64,000 nt of DNA from Alteromonas pelagimontana (GCF_002499975.2 NZ_CP052766.1:2356001-2420000), one strand, 5' to 3'; positions 51,480 to 61,170 are shown, numbered from the stretch's first letter. Numbers and translations are program-made. The notes: generated by a model from the sequence alone, not told the origin.

Positions 51480-53717
51480 TCACTTACTGTTACACAGCAC
51501 TTTATCCAAGGTGATAGGAAACTCTCTGAACCTGACACCGATAGCGTCGGTTACTGCATTGGCGATAGCCGCACCAGAGCCGGTGATACCCAATTCACCG
51601 ATACCTTTTGAACCCAGCTTGCTGGCTTTGTAGTCGGGCTCTTCAATGAAGTGTACTTCTATATCACCGATATCCCGATTAACCGGAATGTGATATTCGG
51701 CGAAATCGCAGTTAATAAAGCTGCCGTCCCGCTGGTCGGTAACAAGATTTTCCATTAGCGCATATCCTGCGCCCCAAATCATCCCACCTCCCAGTTGGGA
51801 CGTAGCAGTTTTGTGATTGAGGATTTTGCCCGCTGAAAATACACCAAGCTGGCGGATCACTCTTATTTCGCCAGTCACCGTGTCAACTTCAACCTCAGCA
51901 AACTGCGCGCCGGTGGAGAATTGGGCGTAGTTATCATGATCATCTCCAGGGGCGATACTCGCTTCGACGCTCAGCTTGTCTTTACCCGACTTACCAATAA
52001 GAGTGGCAATGGAAGACGCCGCTAATTCTTTTCCCGAGCCTTTTTCAGATAACACTATCCGTTCGTCGGCAAATCGGATAGCTGCGGAACTTTCTTTATA
52101 GCCCGACAGCTGGCAAACTTTTTGCGCCAGCTTTTCGCACGCTAATAATACTGAAGAGCCAGAGCTTGAAGCTCCGAATGAACCTCCGGAGCCACTGGAC
52201 GCCGGGGATGTGCTATGACCGAGGTCAACAGTGACCTTTGCCGTGTCGATGCCAAAGTAATCTGACACGATTTGCGTGAGTATGGTGTAAGTGCCTGTGC
52301 CGATGTCTGTCATGTCGGTGCTTACCTTTAAGCTTCCATCGGCAGTGAGCGACAACTGTGCAGCGCTTGGGGTGATCATATTCAACCGTACGGCTGAAGC
52401 AACACCGAAGCCGCGCCGCTTGTTTCCATTTGTACTGGATTGACGTTCTGCCCAGCCGAATTTTTTCGCGCCCTCCTCAAAACATTGCTTTAATGCGTGA
52501 CTGGAAAAAGGTTTGCCTGACACCGGATGTTTATCCGGCATATTATTGATGCGGAACGTTAACGGGTCGATATTACTCTTGCGCGCGACTTCGTCGATGG
52601 CAGATTCAAAAGCCAGTGAACCAATAGCATCACCTGGCGCACGGGTGGAATCCAGCAACGGCGAATCAACGACTTTTACCCTATGCGTGCTGCTGATAGC
52701 ATCTGCGCGGTAGGTCGATCTTGCACCTGCGCCTGTTGGCTCGGCAAACTGATAATCTCTGGCCATCGGCATGTAACTGTTGTGCCGAATACTGGTAAGC
52801 GCTCCGTTTTCATCACTCCCCAGCGTCATATGTTGGTAGGAATGGCCACGATGAGGTGCATTTTTGAAGACTTGCCGGCGGCTCAACGCTATTCGAACGG
52901 GTTGATTTAGATGCAGGGCGCCCAGACAGGCTAATATAGTCTCGTTAAATACGCCTAACTTAGAACCAAAGCCGCCCCCAACGTACGGGCTGTGCACCAC
53001 AACGTTTTCAGGTTCCATTTTTAGCGTAGTGGCAATCGCTTCAACGGCAGAGGCCACTACCTGTACGCTCATATGCACATGCAGTTTGGTGCCATCAAAC
53101 TCAGCCACACAAGCATGAGGTTCCATGGCGGCTGAGACCTGAGTGGGCGTCTGATAAGTTACGTTAACCAGAGACTGCGCGCGCTGCTGTGCAGCGGCTA
53201 TTTCGCCCATGCTGGCATCAGCTTCAAGGCCGCCATCCAACGATTCTGGTACGTCGCGTGCTTCTTCTGGCGAAGTTAACAGATTAGGTGCTTCTTCATC
53301 TGTGCTTACCGCGACGAGGCTGGCGGCGTAGCGAGCTTGCTCAAGGGTATCTGCAATTACCAGCGCCACCGGAAAGCCGAAATAGCGGATTTTAGCATCG
53401 TTCAACATCGCCCGGCTTTGCTTAAAACGGCCTTTGTCTTCAGGCTGGCCAAACGGAAGCTGAGAGGGCGCATTAAGGTGGGTGAGCACCGCTTTAACTC
53501 CTGCTTGCTTCTCAGCCTCTGTCGTATCAATTGCTGTAATAGTACCGCGCGGAATAGTGGCTCCCACTATCCATCCCGCCAGAGGCTTTTGCGACGGCAG
53601 ATATTCGGCAGCGTAGGTGGCCTTGCCTTGTACTTTAAGTGGTCCGTCAACGCGATTGAGTGGTTGTCCTACTGCGCTTACCTTGGAATGTGCGTTAGTT
53701 GCATTAGCGTTGGCCAT
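51480..53717 (-). CDS. Molybdopterin-binding subunit of a xanthine oxidase-family aldehyde dehydrogenase (PaoC-like)
   Basis: The start is set at MANANATNAH (53717), behind AAGGAG; the frame extends 20 codons further without a ribosome site. The 745-residue protein shows the Mo-cofactor-binding blocks: PYVGGGFGSKLG, DIGTGTYTILTQI, SASSGSGGSFGASSSGSSVL, and near the end LGSKGIGELGITGSGAAIANAV with the catalytic glutamate. It overlaps the FAD subunit gene by 14 bp. The closest comparison is E. coli PaoC (YagR), which oxidises aromatic aldehydes; substrate is inferred only from family. Confidence 0.9.
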   Translation of the reverse strand: MANANATNAHSKVSAVGQPLNRVDGPLKVQGKATYAAEYLPSQKPLAGWIVGATIPRGTITAIDTTEAEKQAGVKAVLTHLNAPSQLPFGQPEDKGRFKQSRAMLNDAKIRYFGFPVALVIADTLEQARYAASLVAVSTDEEAPNLLTSPEEARDVPESLDGGLEADASMGEIAAAQQRAQSLVNVTYQTPTQVSAAMEPHACVAEFDGTKLHVHMSVQVVASAVEAIATTLKMEPENVVVHSPYVGGGFGSKLGVFNETILACLGALHLNQPVRIALSRRQVFKNAPHRGHSYQHMTLGSDENGALTSIRHNSYMPMARDYQFAEPTGAGARSTYRADAISSTHRVKVVDSPLLDSTRAPGDAIGSLAFESAIDEVARKSNIDPLTFRINNMPDKHPVSGKPFSSHALKQCFEEGAKKFGWAERQSSTNGNKRRGFGVASAVRLNMITPSAAQLSLTADGSLKVSTDMTDIGTGTYTILTQIVSDYFGIDTAKVTVDLGHSTSPASSGSGGSFGASSSGSSVLLACEKLAQKVCQLSGYKESSAAIRFADERIVLSEKGSGKELAASSIATLIGKSGKDKLSVEASIAPGDDHDNYAQFSTGAQFAEVEVDTVTGEIRVIRQLGVFSAGKILNHKTATSQLGGGMIWGAGYALMENLVTDQRDGSFINCDFAEYHIPVNRDIGDIEVHFIEEPDYKASKLGSKGIGELGITGSGAAIANAVTDAIGVRFREFPITLDKVLCNSK

Positions 53718-54729
53718 ACATTGCTCCTTGGTGAGTGGGATGATCCTGCTGAAATTGCGCAAGTGTAGAAACGACATTTTTCATCGTATTGACAAGCAGT
53801 GGAATTTTAAAATCATTGTGACCAAAGCCGGTGGCATCCGCGATTTCTGCTTGTGCGGCCTGCTCAAGTAAATCGTCACTAAGAGTGTTGCCCTGCAAAA
53901 GACCTTCAGCTTTAATTGCATGCCATGGTTTGACGCCTACGCCGCCAAAAGCAAGGCTAATACTTGCGATGGCGTGGTCATCCATCTGCAACGTACAGGC
54001 AACAGAAACCAGAGCAAAGGCATAAGACGATCTGTCCCTCACTTTGCGATAGAGGTGCACGCCTCTTTCTTTTTTGGGAATGGTGACCGCTACAATCAGC
54101 TCATCTTCTTGTAAACAGGTTTCCTGCTCTGGGGTGTCTTCAGGTAGCTGATAAAGATTGCGTACCGGAATGGCTCTGACTTCACCCGCTCTGTTACGGG
54201 TATGAACAGTTGCATCCAGAGCTGTCATTGCCACTGCCATATCAGATGGATGCGAAGCAATGCAATGTTTGCTGGTACCCAAAATTGCATGGTTGCGGTT
54301 GTAACCTTCCATCGCAGCACAGCCAGAACCTGGCTCGCGTTTATTGCAAGATTTTGCGGTATCGTAGAAATAGTAACAGCGCGTTCGTTGCAGTAAGTTG
54401 CCGCCGGTGGTTGCCCGGTTTCGCAGTTGCACGGTTGCGCCAGAAAGTAACGCCTGAGAAAGCAGGGACAAATCGCTGCGGCTATAGGCAAAATTCGCCA
54501 GCTCCGTATTTGTCACCATTGCGCCAATTTCATAGGCAGTGTCTGTTTCATTAATATAATTGGCATCATGCCAGGCCGATAAATCTATTAGCTGTTCAGG
54601 CTCTTCAATCTGGTACTTCATCAAATCGACAAGGTTGGTGCCGCCAGCTAAAAATTTACTTGAGGAAAAGTGCGGAATAGAAGAAAGCTGTTTGTCGTTT
54701 TTCAGACGATGTAGGGCGAAAGGTTTCAT
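53704..54729 (-). CDS. FAD-binding subunit of the molybdenum oxidoreductase (PaoB-like)
   Basis: The 341-residue protein has the FAD-binding SSSKFLAGGTNLVDLMKYQ (about 22-40) and RATTGGNLLQRTRCYYFY motifs. Four cysteines, Cys118, Cys128, Cys137 and Cys156, in a loop absent from ordinary xanthine dehydrogenases match the extra [4Fe-4S] cluster of PaoB/YagS-type subunits. It relays electrons from the Fe-S subunit to an acceptor. It overlaps both neighbours by a few bases, so the three are one operon. Confidence 0.9.
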   Translation of the reverse strand: MKPFALHRLKNDKQLSSIPHFSSSKFLAGGTNLVDLMKYQIEEPEQLIDLSAWHDANYINETDTAYEIGAMVTNTELANFAYSRSDLSLLSQALLSGATVQLRNRATTGGNLLQRTRCYYFYDTAKSCNKREPGSGCAAMEGYNRNHAILGTSKHCIASHPSDMAVAMTALDATVHTRNRAGEVRAIPVRNLYQLPEDTPEQETCLQEDELIVAVTIPKKERGVHLYRKVRDRSSYAFALVSVACTLQMDDHAIASISLAFGGVGVKPWHAIKAEGLLQGNTLSDDLLEQAAQAEIADATGFGHNDFKIPLLVNTMKNVVSTLAQFQQDHPTHQGAMYGQR

Positions 54730-55226
54730 GATGTTGCCTCCTTCTCCATTACCTCTTCCACGGCAGCAAGAATATTAGGATAGGCGCCACAACGGCATAA
54801 ATTGCCACTCATTCGCTCTTTTAAATCTTCTTTGCGAGTATAGTCTTGGTCAAAAGATAACGTACTAGGTTCACCCCGGGCCAGTTCAGACATCACTGCC
54901 ACGGATGAACAAATCTGTCCAGGCGTACAATATCCACATTGAAACGCGTCGTTATCAATAAATGCCTGTTGTACGGGATGTAGTGCGCCTTCCTCGCTGA
55001 TCCCTTCAATAGTGGTCACGGAACAGTCTTCCAGTTGGAACGCAAACACCAGGCACGAATTAACGCGTTTTCCATCCACAAGCACGGTGCAGGAACCGCA
55101 TTGTCCATGGTCGCAACCTTTTTTAGTGCCAAACATGGATAAATGCTGATGCAGAAAATCCAGCAGAGTGGTGCGTGGATCGTCTGGTATTGGATATTCG
55201 GTCTGGTTAATCGTTATCACTGACAT
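54726..55226 (-). CDS. 2Fe-2S subunit of the molybdenum oxidoreductase (PaoA-like)
   Basis: The 166-residue protein holds two Fe-S cluster domains: a plant-ferredoxin type with Cys38, Cys43, Cys46 and Cys58, and a helical one with Cys97, Cys100, Cys144 and Cys146. It transfers electrons from the Mo site to FAD. E. coli PaoA has a long twin-arginine signal; this one starts directly with MSVITINQTEYPIPDD, so the complex is probably cytoplasmic. It is the first gene of a three-gene operon (paoA-B-C order). No maturation gene of the PaoD type follows here. Confidence 0.92.
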   Translation of the reverse strand: MSVITINQTEYPIPDDPRTTLLDFLHQHLSMFGTKKGCDHGQCGSCTVLVDGKRVNSCLVFAFQLEDCSVTTIEGISEEGALHPVQQAFIDNDAFQCGYCTPGQICSSVAVMSELARGEPSTLSFDQDYTRKEDLKERMSGNLCRCGAYPNILAAVEEVMEKEATS

Positions 55227-55493
55227 TGGATGGCCTTTGTTCTCAGGTTTAAATTAACTGCAACATCCGCATGACAACAGCTGCAGTTACTCAGATCCAG
55301 TGGTGTTGAACCTGAATTAATCCTTAACTTATACTCATCCACATTGATGTATGATCAGCTCAGAGACAGAGGAATTCAATCAATGCTGATTACGTCGACT
55401 GTGCCGGATTAGTGTTAATGTGGGGAAGGCGGTATGGCGATAATCATTCTATTTTGATAGGGTGATGGTACAACCTTGAAAGAAATTGTGAGT

Positions 55494-56216
55494 ATGGATA
55501 ACTCCCCTGATTACACCAAGTACTCAGAAAATGAGCTGGTGGATGTCATTAATAATATGGATGCCGCGCGTTATCCCGAACGCTTTGCTAACGCTCAGTC
55601 TGAACTGAAAAGTAGACGTGAAGTTAAGGCTGACTGTGAAAAACCAGCGCTTCCTCCCATTGTTCTCACGCCACAAGAGAAGCGCAGAAAGGCGCTCGTT
55701 GAGCGGACATCAATATTGCTGATCTCCTCTATCCTCATTTCGCTTTTTATTCAACCTATGTTTATTCCTTCTCGCTGGTGGGGAGAGCATGTTTTGCCGA
55801 GCACGTTTATTGTTACATTGCTGGCGACACTTGCGCTAATAAAGGAGCTTTTCAATCGGGGGGCTTATTACCAACTTATTAAACGCAAAGCGCCACGATC
55901 TTATCTGGGGTTGTTGTTTTTTCCGCTATTATTTGGGGGTTTTGCCTGGTACATAATAGCGTTTCTTTTACCGGTATTATTACACGGCGTCGCCGACAAC
56001 ACCCGCTATCAGAAGCAGGCTAGTTATCAGATTGTCGAGGGGCGAAAGTATTGTCGAAGCAGAATTAAAGTAAGCCAATTAGATGAATTTGAAGATACGC
56101 ATTTGTGTATTTCTTTTAATTCTTTACGCCACGCAAAATACGAGCAAGGTAGAGCAATTATTAGAGGTGAAACCTCTATTTTCGGCTTAAAGGTCGCGTC
56201 GGTACAGTTTCTTTAA
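55494..56216 (+). CDS. Hypothetical membrane protein
   Basis: Starting at the ATG at 55494, the 240-residue product has a hydrophilic N-terminal part (NSPDYTKYSENELVDVINNMDAARYPERFANAQSELKSR, resembling a small helical repeat found in some Alteromonadales and Shewanella membrane proteins). Three to four hydrophobic segments follow between about residues 75 and 170, and a soluble C-terminal part with Cys in YCRSRIKV. I do not recognise a named family. The gene appears monocistronic, divergent from the Pao-like operon. Confidence 0.6.
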   Translation: MDNSPDYTKYSENELVDVINNMDAARYPERFANAQSELKSRREVKADCEKPALPPIVLTPQEKRRKALVERTSILLISSILISLFIQPMFIPSRWWGEHVLPSTFIVTLLATLALIKELFNRGAYYQLIKRKAPRSYLGLLFFPLLFGGFAWYIIAFLLPVLLHGVADNTRYQKQASYQIVEGRKYCRSRIKVSQLDEFEDTHLCISFNSLRHAKYEQGRAIIRGETSIFGLKVASVQFL

Positions 56217-56242
56217 TCAATACAACATTGCTGCACAGATAG

Positions 56243-56398
56243 ATATCAAACGCACATTTTGCAGTAATTCAGCAGCGATACCCGGATAAAGAAGTCCGAT
56301 TGAAAGTGATTTCAATGCCGACTGACGAAGGTGTTCATGCTCAATCCCCGTACTGGTTCAGAAGGATTCCACATGCCAGCGACTGGCAAGTAAGTTAA
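56243..56398 (+). pseudogene. Possible C-terminal remnant of a decayed gene before cysE
   Basis: Between the hypothetical gene and cysE a frame of about 51 codons without a start codon reads like real protein (RYPDKEVRLKVISMPTDE, then SPYWFRRIPHASDWQVS and a stop). The composition is unlike random intergenic DNA, but there is no ribosome site or partner fragment and I do not recognise the family. It could be a leftover gene end or chance. Confidence 0.3.
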
Positions 56399-56479
56399 AA
56401 TAGATTTCAACCATTGAAAATCTTATTCAGAGCTCCACTTCGGTGCGACAGGCTCGCAAATTATTATCCGGAAGCTAGT

Positions 56480-57292
56480 ATGCAGAAACGTCCCGACACC
56501 GCCAATTTTTGGCTTGCGGTAAAAAAAGAAGCACAAATTATTGCCGATAAAGAACCGCTGCTAGCCAGCTTTATTCACGCCTGTATTCTTACTCATCATA
56601 ATTTCGAGTCATCCCTTAGTTTTATTTTGTCCAATAAAATTGCTGATGATGTCATGCCGGCGTTGGCGATACGTGAAGTGTTCGATGAGGCTTATTTATT
56701 GGAACCTGCCATATTTGAAGCGGCAATTGCTGACATTGCAGCCATTTTCAATCGCGATGCAGCGGTAAAGGACTATCTGACACCGCTACTGCACTTCAAA
56801 GGTTTCCATTCTGTTCAGGTACACCGCCTGGCGCATTACCTCTGGTCACATGATCGCGTTCAACTGGCGCTTTTTCTGCAAAGTCGTAATTCTGAAAACT
56901 TTGGTGTAGATATTCATCCGGCAGCGACAATCGGCAAAGGCGTGATGTTTGATCACGCCACCGGTATTGTTGTGGGAGAAACTGCGGTTATCGAAGATAA
57001 CGTTTCAATTTTACAAAGTGTGACGCTTGGCGGAACCGGGAATGAATCTGGCGATCGTCATCCAAAAATTCGCCAGGGAGTGTTAGTTGGCGCTGGCGCC
57101 AAAATTTTGGGAAATATCGAAATTGGGGAAGGTTCGAAAGTAGGAGCGGGCAGTGTGGTGCTAAATAATGTACCGCCTCACGTAACTGTTGTAGGTGTTC
57201 CGGCAAAGGTAGTGGGCCGGCCTTGTTGCAATCGGCCCTGCGACTCCATGAAGCAGAACGTACTGGAAGACAACGCGTTAATCGACGAGTAA
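56480..57292 (+). CDS. cysE: Serine O-acetyltransferase CysE
   Basis: From MQKRPDTANFW the protein has 270 residues, the usual CysE length. The helical N-terminal half (about 1-140) is followed by a left-handed beta-helix of hexapeptide repeats (IHPAATIGKGVMFDHATGIVVGETAVIEDNV, then VGAGAKILGNIEIGEGSKVGAGSVVLNNV). The catalytic Asp/His lie in FDHATG. It acetylates serine with acetyl-CoA to start cysteine synthesis, and its C-terminal tail binds CysK. Its 3' end overlaps the convergent yigB gene by 15 bp. Confidence 0.94.
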   Translation: MQKRPDTANFWLAVKKEAQIIADKEPLLASFIHACILTHHNFESSLSFILSNKIADDVMPALAIREVFDEAYLLEPAIFEAAIADIAAIFNRDAAVKDYLTPLLHFKGFHSVQVHRLAHYLWSHDRVQLALFLQSRNSENFGVDIHPAATIGKGVMFDHATGIVVGETAVIEDNVSILQSVTLGGTGNESGDRHPKIRQGVLVGAGAKILGNIEIGEGSKVGAGSVVLNNVPPHVTVVGVPAKVVGRPCCNRPCDSMKQNVLEDNALIDE

Positions 57293-57997
57293 CAATAACT
57301 CGTCGAAGCTATCCAGAGCCACGTGCGGTAACACATGCACTGGTTCCTGGTTGAGTATCATAGGGCGGTCGCAGGCAAACCACGCAGCCTGAAAGCCTGC
57401 CGATATCGCCCCGTATACATCTTTTATCAGATTATCGCCGACATGCAAAATTTGCGCGTGAGGCACGTTGATATGCGCCACTGCTTCATCAAACATGTGG
57501 GGATGTGGCTTCATCGGCCGCTCAAGGCTGGCATGGTAAATAGTGCTGAAATAAGGCTGAATGCCAATGCGCTGCGCATCAACGTTGCCATTGGTAATGC
57601 CTATCAACGGAATACGCTGTGAAAGCACAGCCAAAACCTCGTGAACATGCTCTTCTAATTGTAGATTGCTGCGGGCACCGTAAAAACAGTCAAAACATTC
57701 CTGGGCCGCAATATCCAGCACATCTTCCGCTGTAATGTCATGTTGCAACGCTGCCCTCAAAGTACGTAACCGCAGCTGTCCCATATCTGACGCCAGTTCT
57801 GGAGTCTGGCTAATCAGGCCGCGTTGGATTTTTTGCCATTCATGCTTTGGCAAAGCCGATGTCTTCGGGTATCGGCTTGTAATGTGCGCCAGCAGTGCTT
57901 TTTCAGCGGCTTCGATAACAGGGCTGTTGTCGTAAAGCGTATCGTCGAGATCAAAGGTCATTGCTTTAATAGCAGAAATGGGTCGATAAAAGCGCAT
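57278..57997 (-). CDS. yigB: HAD-superfamily phosphatase YigB
   Basis: The 239-residue protein has the HAD motif I MTFDLDDTLYDN (nucleophile Asp16, acid Asp18), motif II GITNGN, and the late motif HVGDNLIKDVYGAISAGFQAAW. In E. coli YigB dephosphorylates 5-amino-6-(5-phospho-D-ribitylamino)uracil in riboflavin synthesis. In relatives it follows xerC; here xerC is absent and DUF484 comes first after a 152-bp gap. It is convergent with cysE and overlaps its end. Confidence 0.9.
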   Translation of the reverse strand: MRFYRPISAIKAMTFDLDDTLYDNSPVIEAAEKALLAHITSRYPKTSALPKHEWQKIQRGLISQTPELASDMGQLRLRTLRAALQHDITAEDVLDIAAQECFDCFYGARSNLQLEEHVHEVLAVLSQRIPLIGITNGNVDAQRIGIQPYFSTIYHASLERPMKPHPHMFDEAVAHINVPHAQILHVGDNLIKDVYGAISAGFQAAWFACDRPMILNQEPVHVLPHVALDSFDELLLLVD

Positions 57998-58009
57998 GAA
58001 ATTCCTTAT

Positions 58010-58117
58010 TTATTTCGATGCCAAAACACGCAGTAGCAACACTTTCGTTATATACATAAATGTGGCGTTTTTGCAGAACAGTGCGGCGTCACTGCCATTG
58101 AAGCAGATATTCAGCCA
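58010..58117 (-). pseudogene. Possible xerC remnant in the DUF484-yigB gap
   Basis: Minus-strand codons from 58117 read HWLN (the H just before), then GSDAALF and a later I..R pattern before a stop at 58010. These line up in order with the HWLD...GSEDDALF...I...R stretch of the XerC catalytic domain, in the exact place xerC occupies in E. coli-like gene order. The match is short and by eye, so this is a weak call. Confidence 0.25.
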
Positions 58118-58149
58118 GTGGAATAGCAGACAGCGATATTGATTACCTG

Positions 58150-58848
58150 TCAGTAACCCAGCATGGGCGGCATTATTATATTTAACACCTGCTGAAGCTG
58201 TTTAAGTAACAACGTATCCATGTCCGGCGTAAAATGGGTGGCGTCGCCGCTACCTACTGCCAGTATTCCTAAGTCGTTATTATCGCCTAGCTGAATTAAG
58301 GCGACAGACTCAGCAATATCACCGCTGAATAACAGATATTTTTCGTGCTGGCTCAAACGGCCAAAAAAGAACTGGGATTTTTTAAACCGCTTTTCGGCAA
58401 ACAAGCGGCGCTGTAGTTCGGGTAATGCGTGAGGTCCTTTAAAAAGCTTTAACGATACCGAAGCCAGTTGCAGGTTTTCCTGCAGCACCTCTTCCAGCTT
58501 CAATTGGATATCCAAGACAGATTTACATGTGAGTAACTGAACATTTAAGTCGGTATAAACACGGTAAATTTTTTCATTCTGTTTGGCGATACCAATTAAC
58601 TGGTTAAGCTTGTAGTTCAGTTGGCGCACTTTTTTGCGCAGCTGCTCCCCTTGCAGTTCTACCAAAGAGACGCTGCCTTTCTGCTCGTGAGGAATAATCA
58701 GGCGTTCGAGCAATTCTGGGTATTGAGTGAAAAATTCAGGATTTTTAGCCAAAAATGCACGTACATCTTCCGCACTGACACTGTTGGCTTCATCATAACG
58801 CGGTTCCAGTGCCAGGGTGGTGCTTTTATAACTTGATCCATCACTCAT
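58150..58848 (-). CDS. yigA: DUF484 family protein (YigA)
   Basis: The 232-residue protein has the DUF484 start ([57 protein letters not shown], about 21-77), a short coiled-coil, and a GAF-like C-terminal fold ending [29 protein letters not shown]. Function is unknown, but the gene is nearly always between dapF and xerC. Its ATG overlaps the dapF stop by 4 bp (ATGA), placing it in the lptM-lysA-dapF transcript. Confidence 0.9.
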   Translation of the reverse strand: MSDGSSYKSTTLALEPRYDEANSVSAEDVRAFLAKNPEFFTQYPELLERLIIPHEQKGSVSLVELQGEQLRKKVRQLNYKLNQLIGIAKQNEKIYRVYTDLNVQLLTCKSVLDIQLKLEEVLQENLQLASVSLKLFKGPHALPELQRRLFAEKRFKKSQFFFGRLSQHEKYLLFSGDIAESVALIQLGDNNDLGILAVGSGDATHFTPDMDTLLLKQLQQVLNIIMPPMLGY

Positions 58849-59678
58849 AGGTTTATCTGTCCATCATAGATATGTTCTGCCGGACCTGTCATTTTTAATG
58901 TTGAGTCCTGGCCCTGCCAGCGAATGCGTAAGCTGCCGCCGGGTAGATCAACCTTCACATCCTTGCCTAATTTACCCTGCATTTGACCTATCGCAACGGC
59001 GGCGCAAGCCCCACTACCACAAGCCATGGTTTCGCCCACACCACGTTCAAACACGCGCAGCCGAATATGCTCCGTTGAAAGTATCTGCATAAAGCCAACA
59101 TTTACCCCTTCAGGAAAACGCTCATGACGCTCCAGTAACGGCCCCACGGTTTCAACAGCGGCGGTATCTACATTATCGACTTCCAGTACACAATGCGGAT
59201 TACCCATAGAAGCGGCACCATAAAACAACGTGTGCTCGCCTTCGCGAATAAGATAGGTTTTTTCCTGCTTGTTGGCTTTGTGCGGAATGTCGGCGGGTTC
59301 AAAGGAAGGCTTACCCATGTTCACGGTGACCTGCCCATCCTTTTCTAAATAGAGCACCATTTTCCCCGCTTTGGTACTCACAATAATTTTATTGCGGTTG
59401 ATAAGGCCCTTCATTTTTACAAAGCGGGCGAAACAGCGGGCGCCATTGCCGCATTGTGAAACTTCTGACCCGTCAGCATTAAAAATGCGGTAATGGAAAT
59501 CCTGCTCAGGATCGTAAGGAGGCTCTACCATCAGTAGCTGGTCAAAACCAATACCAAAATGCCTGTCAGCAAGTTGCTGAATCTTTTCTTTAGAGAAATA
59601 AACATTCTGGGTCACGTTATCAATGACCATAAAGTCATTACCCAGACCATGCATTTTGGAAAACTGAACTTGCATCAA
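58845..59678 (-). CDS. dapF: Diaminopimelate epimerase
   Basis: At 277 residues it is standard, and starts [24 protein letters not shown] (after one extra Met). Both catalytic thiols are present in [16 protein letters not shown] (Cys76) and [17 protein letters not shown] context ([18 protein letters not shown], about 220). It converts LL- to meso-diaminopimelate for lysine and peptidoglycan. It lies 33 bp after lysA and overlaps DUF484 by 4 bp. Confidence 0.96.
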   Translation of the reverse strand: MMQVQFSKMHGLGNDFMVIDNVTQNVYFSKEKIQQLADRHFGIGFDQLLMVEPPYDPEQDFHYRIFNADGSEVSQCGNGARCFARFVKMKGLINRNKIIVSTKAGKMVLYLEKDGQVTVNMGKPSFEPADIPHKANKQEKTYLIREGEHTLFYGAASMGNPHCVLEVDNVDTAAVETVGPLLERHERFPEGVNVGFMQILSTEHIRLRVFERGVGETMACGSGACAAVAIGQMQGKLGKDVKVDLPGGSLRIRWQGQDSTLKMTGPAEHIYDGQINL

Positions 59679-59711
59679 CAGCGCGTCTTTAATTCTTAAA
59701 CTTCCTCTAGT

Positions 59712-60962
59712 TTACGTAAGTTTATGCTCTCCTTTCCAGAGTTCTTTTTGATTTTCTCGCTCACGCACCACAATCACATTACTTCCGTCTACCATAATTT
59801 CCGCCGGACGACAGCGGCTATTGTAGTTTGAAGCCATCACAAAACCATAAGCCCCAGCGCTTCTTACCGCCAGTAAATCACCTGCAGCTACCGCTAATTC
59901 ACGATCTTTACCCAGGAAGTCTCCGGTTTCGCAGACTGGGCCTACCACATCATAGGTGCGACTCGGCGCATCTGTGCGGATATCGACGCGCACAATGTTT
60001 TGCCAAGCAGAATATAATGCCGGACGTAGTAAATCATTCATTGCAGCGTCAACAATGGCAAAATGCTTTTCTTCACCTTCTTTGATAAATTCGACTTCGG
60101 TAACCAAAATGCCGGCATTTGCGGCAATGGCTCGTCCAGGTTCTAAAATGAGTTTCAGGTTTTCTCGACCAGCCATTTTTTCCGCCATGGCCGCCGCGTA
60201 TTCTTTGGGATGAGGAGGACTTTCCTGATTATAAGTGACGCCGAGACCGCCACCTAAGTCGAGATGACGAATAACAATATCTTTTTTCGCCAGTACATCA
60301 ATCAGTTCCAGTAGCCGTTCTAACGCATCAACGAAAGGGCCGATAGTTGTCAATTGCGAACCGATATGACAATCCATGCCTAGTACATCAAGGTGAGGAA
60401 GTGACTGCGCCAATTCATATGTAGCAACGGCACGTTCCCGCGGAATACCAAATTTATTTGCTTTGAGACCGGTAGAAATATAAGGATGAGTATTGGCATC
60501 CACGTCTGGATTGATGCGCAAAGATATAGGTGCAACTTTACCTAATTGGCCAGCGACTTCGTTAATCCGGTGAAGTTCTGGCTCAGATTCTACGTTAAAA
60601 CAAAGAATATTCTGTTCCAGCGCATACCGGATTTCTGCGGCTTTTTTACCGACACCTGAAAATACCACTTTACCTGGATCGCCACCCGCCTCAATAACGC
60701 GCGCCAGTTCGCCGGCAGAAACAATGTCAAAACCCGAACCTAATTTGGCCAATACGCTTAGCACACCAAGATTAGAATTTGCTTTTACCGCATAACATAC
60801 CAGATGAGGGTGATCCCCCAACGCATCATTAAAAGCATGCCAATGGCGTTCGAGCGTAGCGCGAGAATAAATATATAAAGGGGTGTGATGGTCGGCGGCG
60901 ATATCGGTAACCGAGACATCTTCGGCGTACAACAGGTTGTCGCGATAGGCAAAATGATCCAT
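59712..60962 (-). CDS. lysA: Diaminopimelate decarboxylase
   Basis: The 416-residue product has the PLP lysine in LVCYAVKANSNLGVLSVL (Lys60), HIGSQ further on, and the substrate-binding VGPVCETGDFLG near 340-351. It forms lysine from meso-diaminopimelate and acts as a dimer with PLP. The gene begins directly after the lptM stop (TAA ATG) and is followed by dapF, an order that keeps the last two lysine steps together. Confidence 0.96.
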   Translation of the reverse strand: MDHFAYRDNLLYAEDVSVTDIAADHHTPLYIYSRATLERHWHAFNDALGDHPHLVCYAVKANSNLGVLSVLAKLGSGFDIVSAGELARVIEAGGDPGKVVFSGVGKKAAEIRYALEQNILCFNVESEPELHRINEVAGQLGKVAPISLRINPDVDANTHPYISTGLKANKFGIPRERAVATYELAQSLPHLDVLGMDCHIGSQLTTIGPFVDALERLLELIDVLAKKDIVIRHLDLGGGLGVTYNQESPPHPKEYAAAMAEKMAGRENLKLILEPGRAIAANAGILVTEVEFIKEGEEKHFAIVDAAMNDLLRPALYSAWQNIVRVDIRTDAPSRTYDVVGPVCETGDFLGKDRELAVAAGDLLAVRSAGAYGFVMASNYNSRCRPAEIMVDGSNVIVVRERENQKELWKGEHKLT

Positions 60963-61121
60963 TTAATTACGGTCTCCCGGCGTGGTTGCGGGGGCGGCTT
61001 CTTGCGTTGGTTGGTTGTCAGTAGCGTCTTCGGGAAGATAAAGCGCGCCACGATAACCGCAACCAGCTAAAGCCAACTGAGAAAGCACCAGTAAACACAG
61101 CAAAAAACGTTTTTTCAGCAC
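60963..61121 (-). CDS. lptM: Small lipoprotein LptM (YifL-like)
   Basis: A 52-residue product starts at GTG 61121, with a signal peptide of basic and Leu-rich residues ending in the lipobox LALAGC (Cys21), followed by GYRGALYLPEDA, the conserved YifL/LptM pattern. In E. coli LptM helps mature the LptDE lipopolysaccharide translocon. It is immediately upstream of lysA (no gap), the common gammaproteobacterial arrangement. Its shortness makes it easy to miss. Confidence 0.88.
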   Translation of the reverse strand: MLKKRFLLCLLVLSQLALAGCGYRGALYLPEDATDNQPTQEAAPATTPGDRN

Positions 61122-61170
61122 AAGTGTCCCGCAGATATTCGTAGTTTGCCGTTATCATCGCATTGCAACG

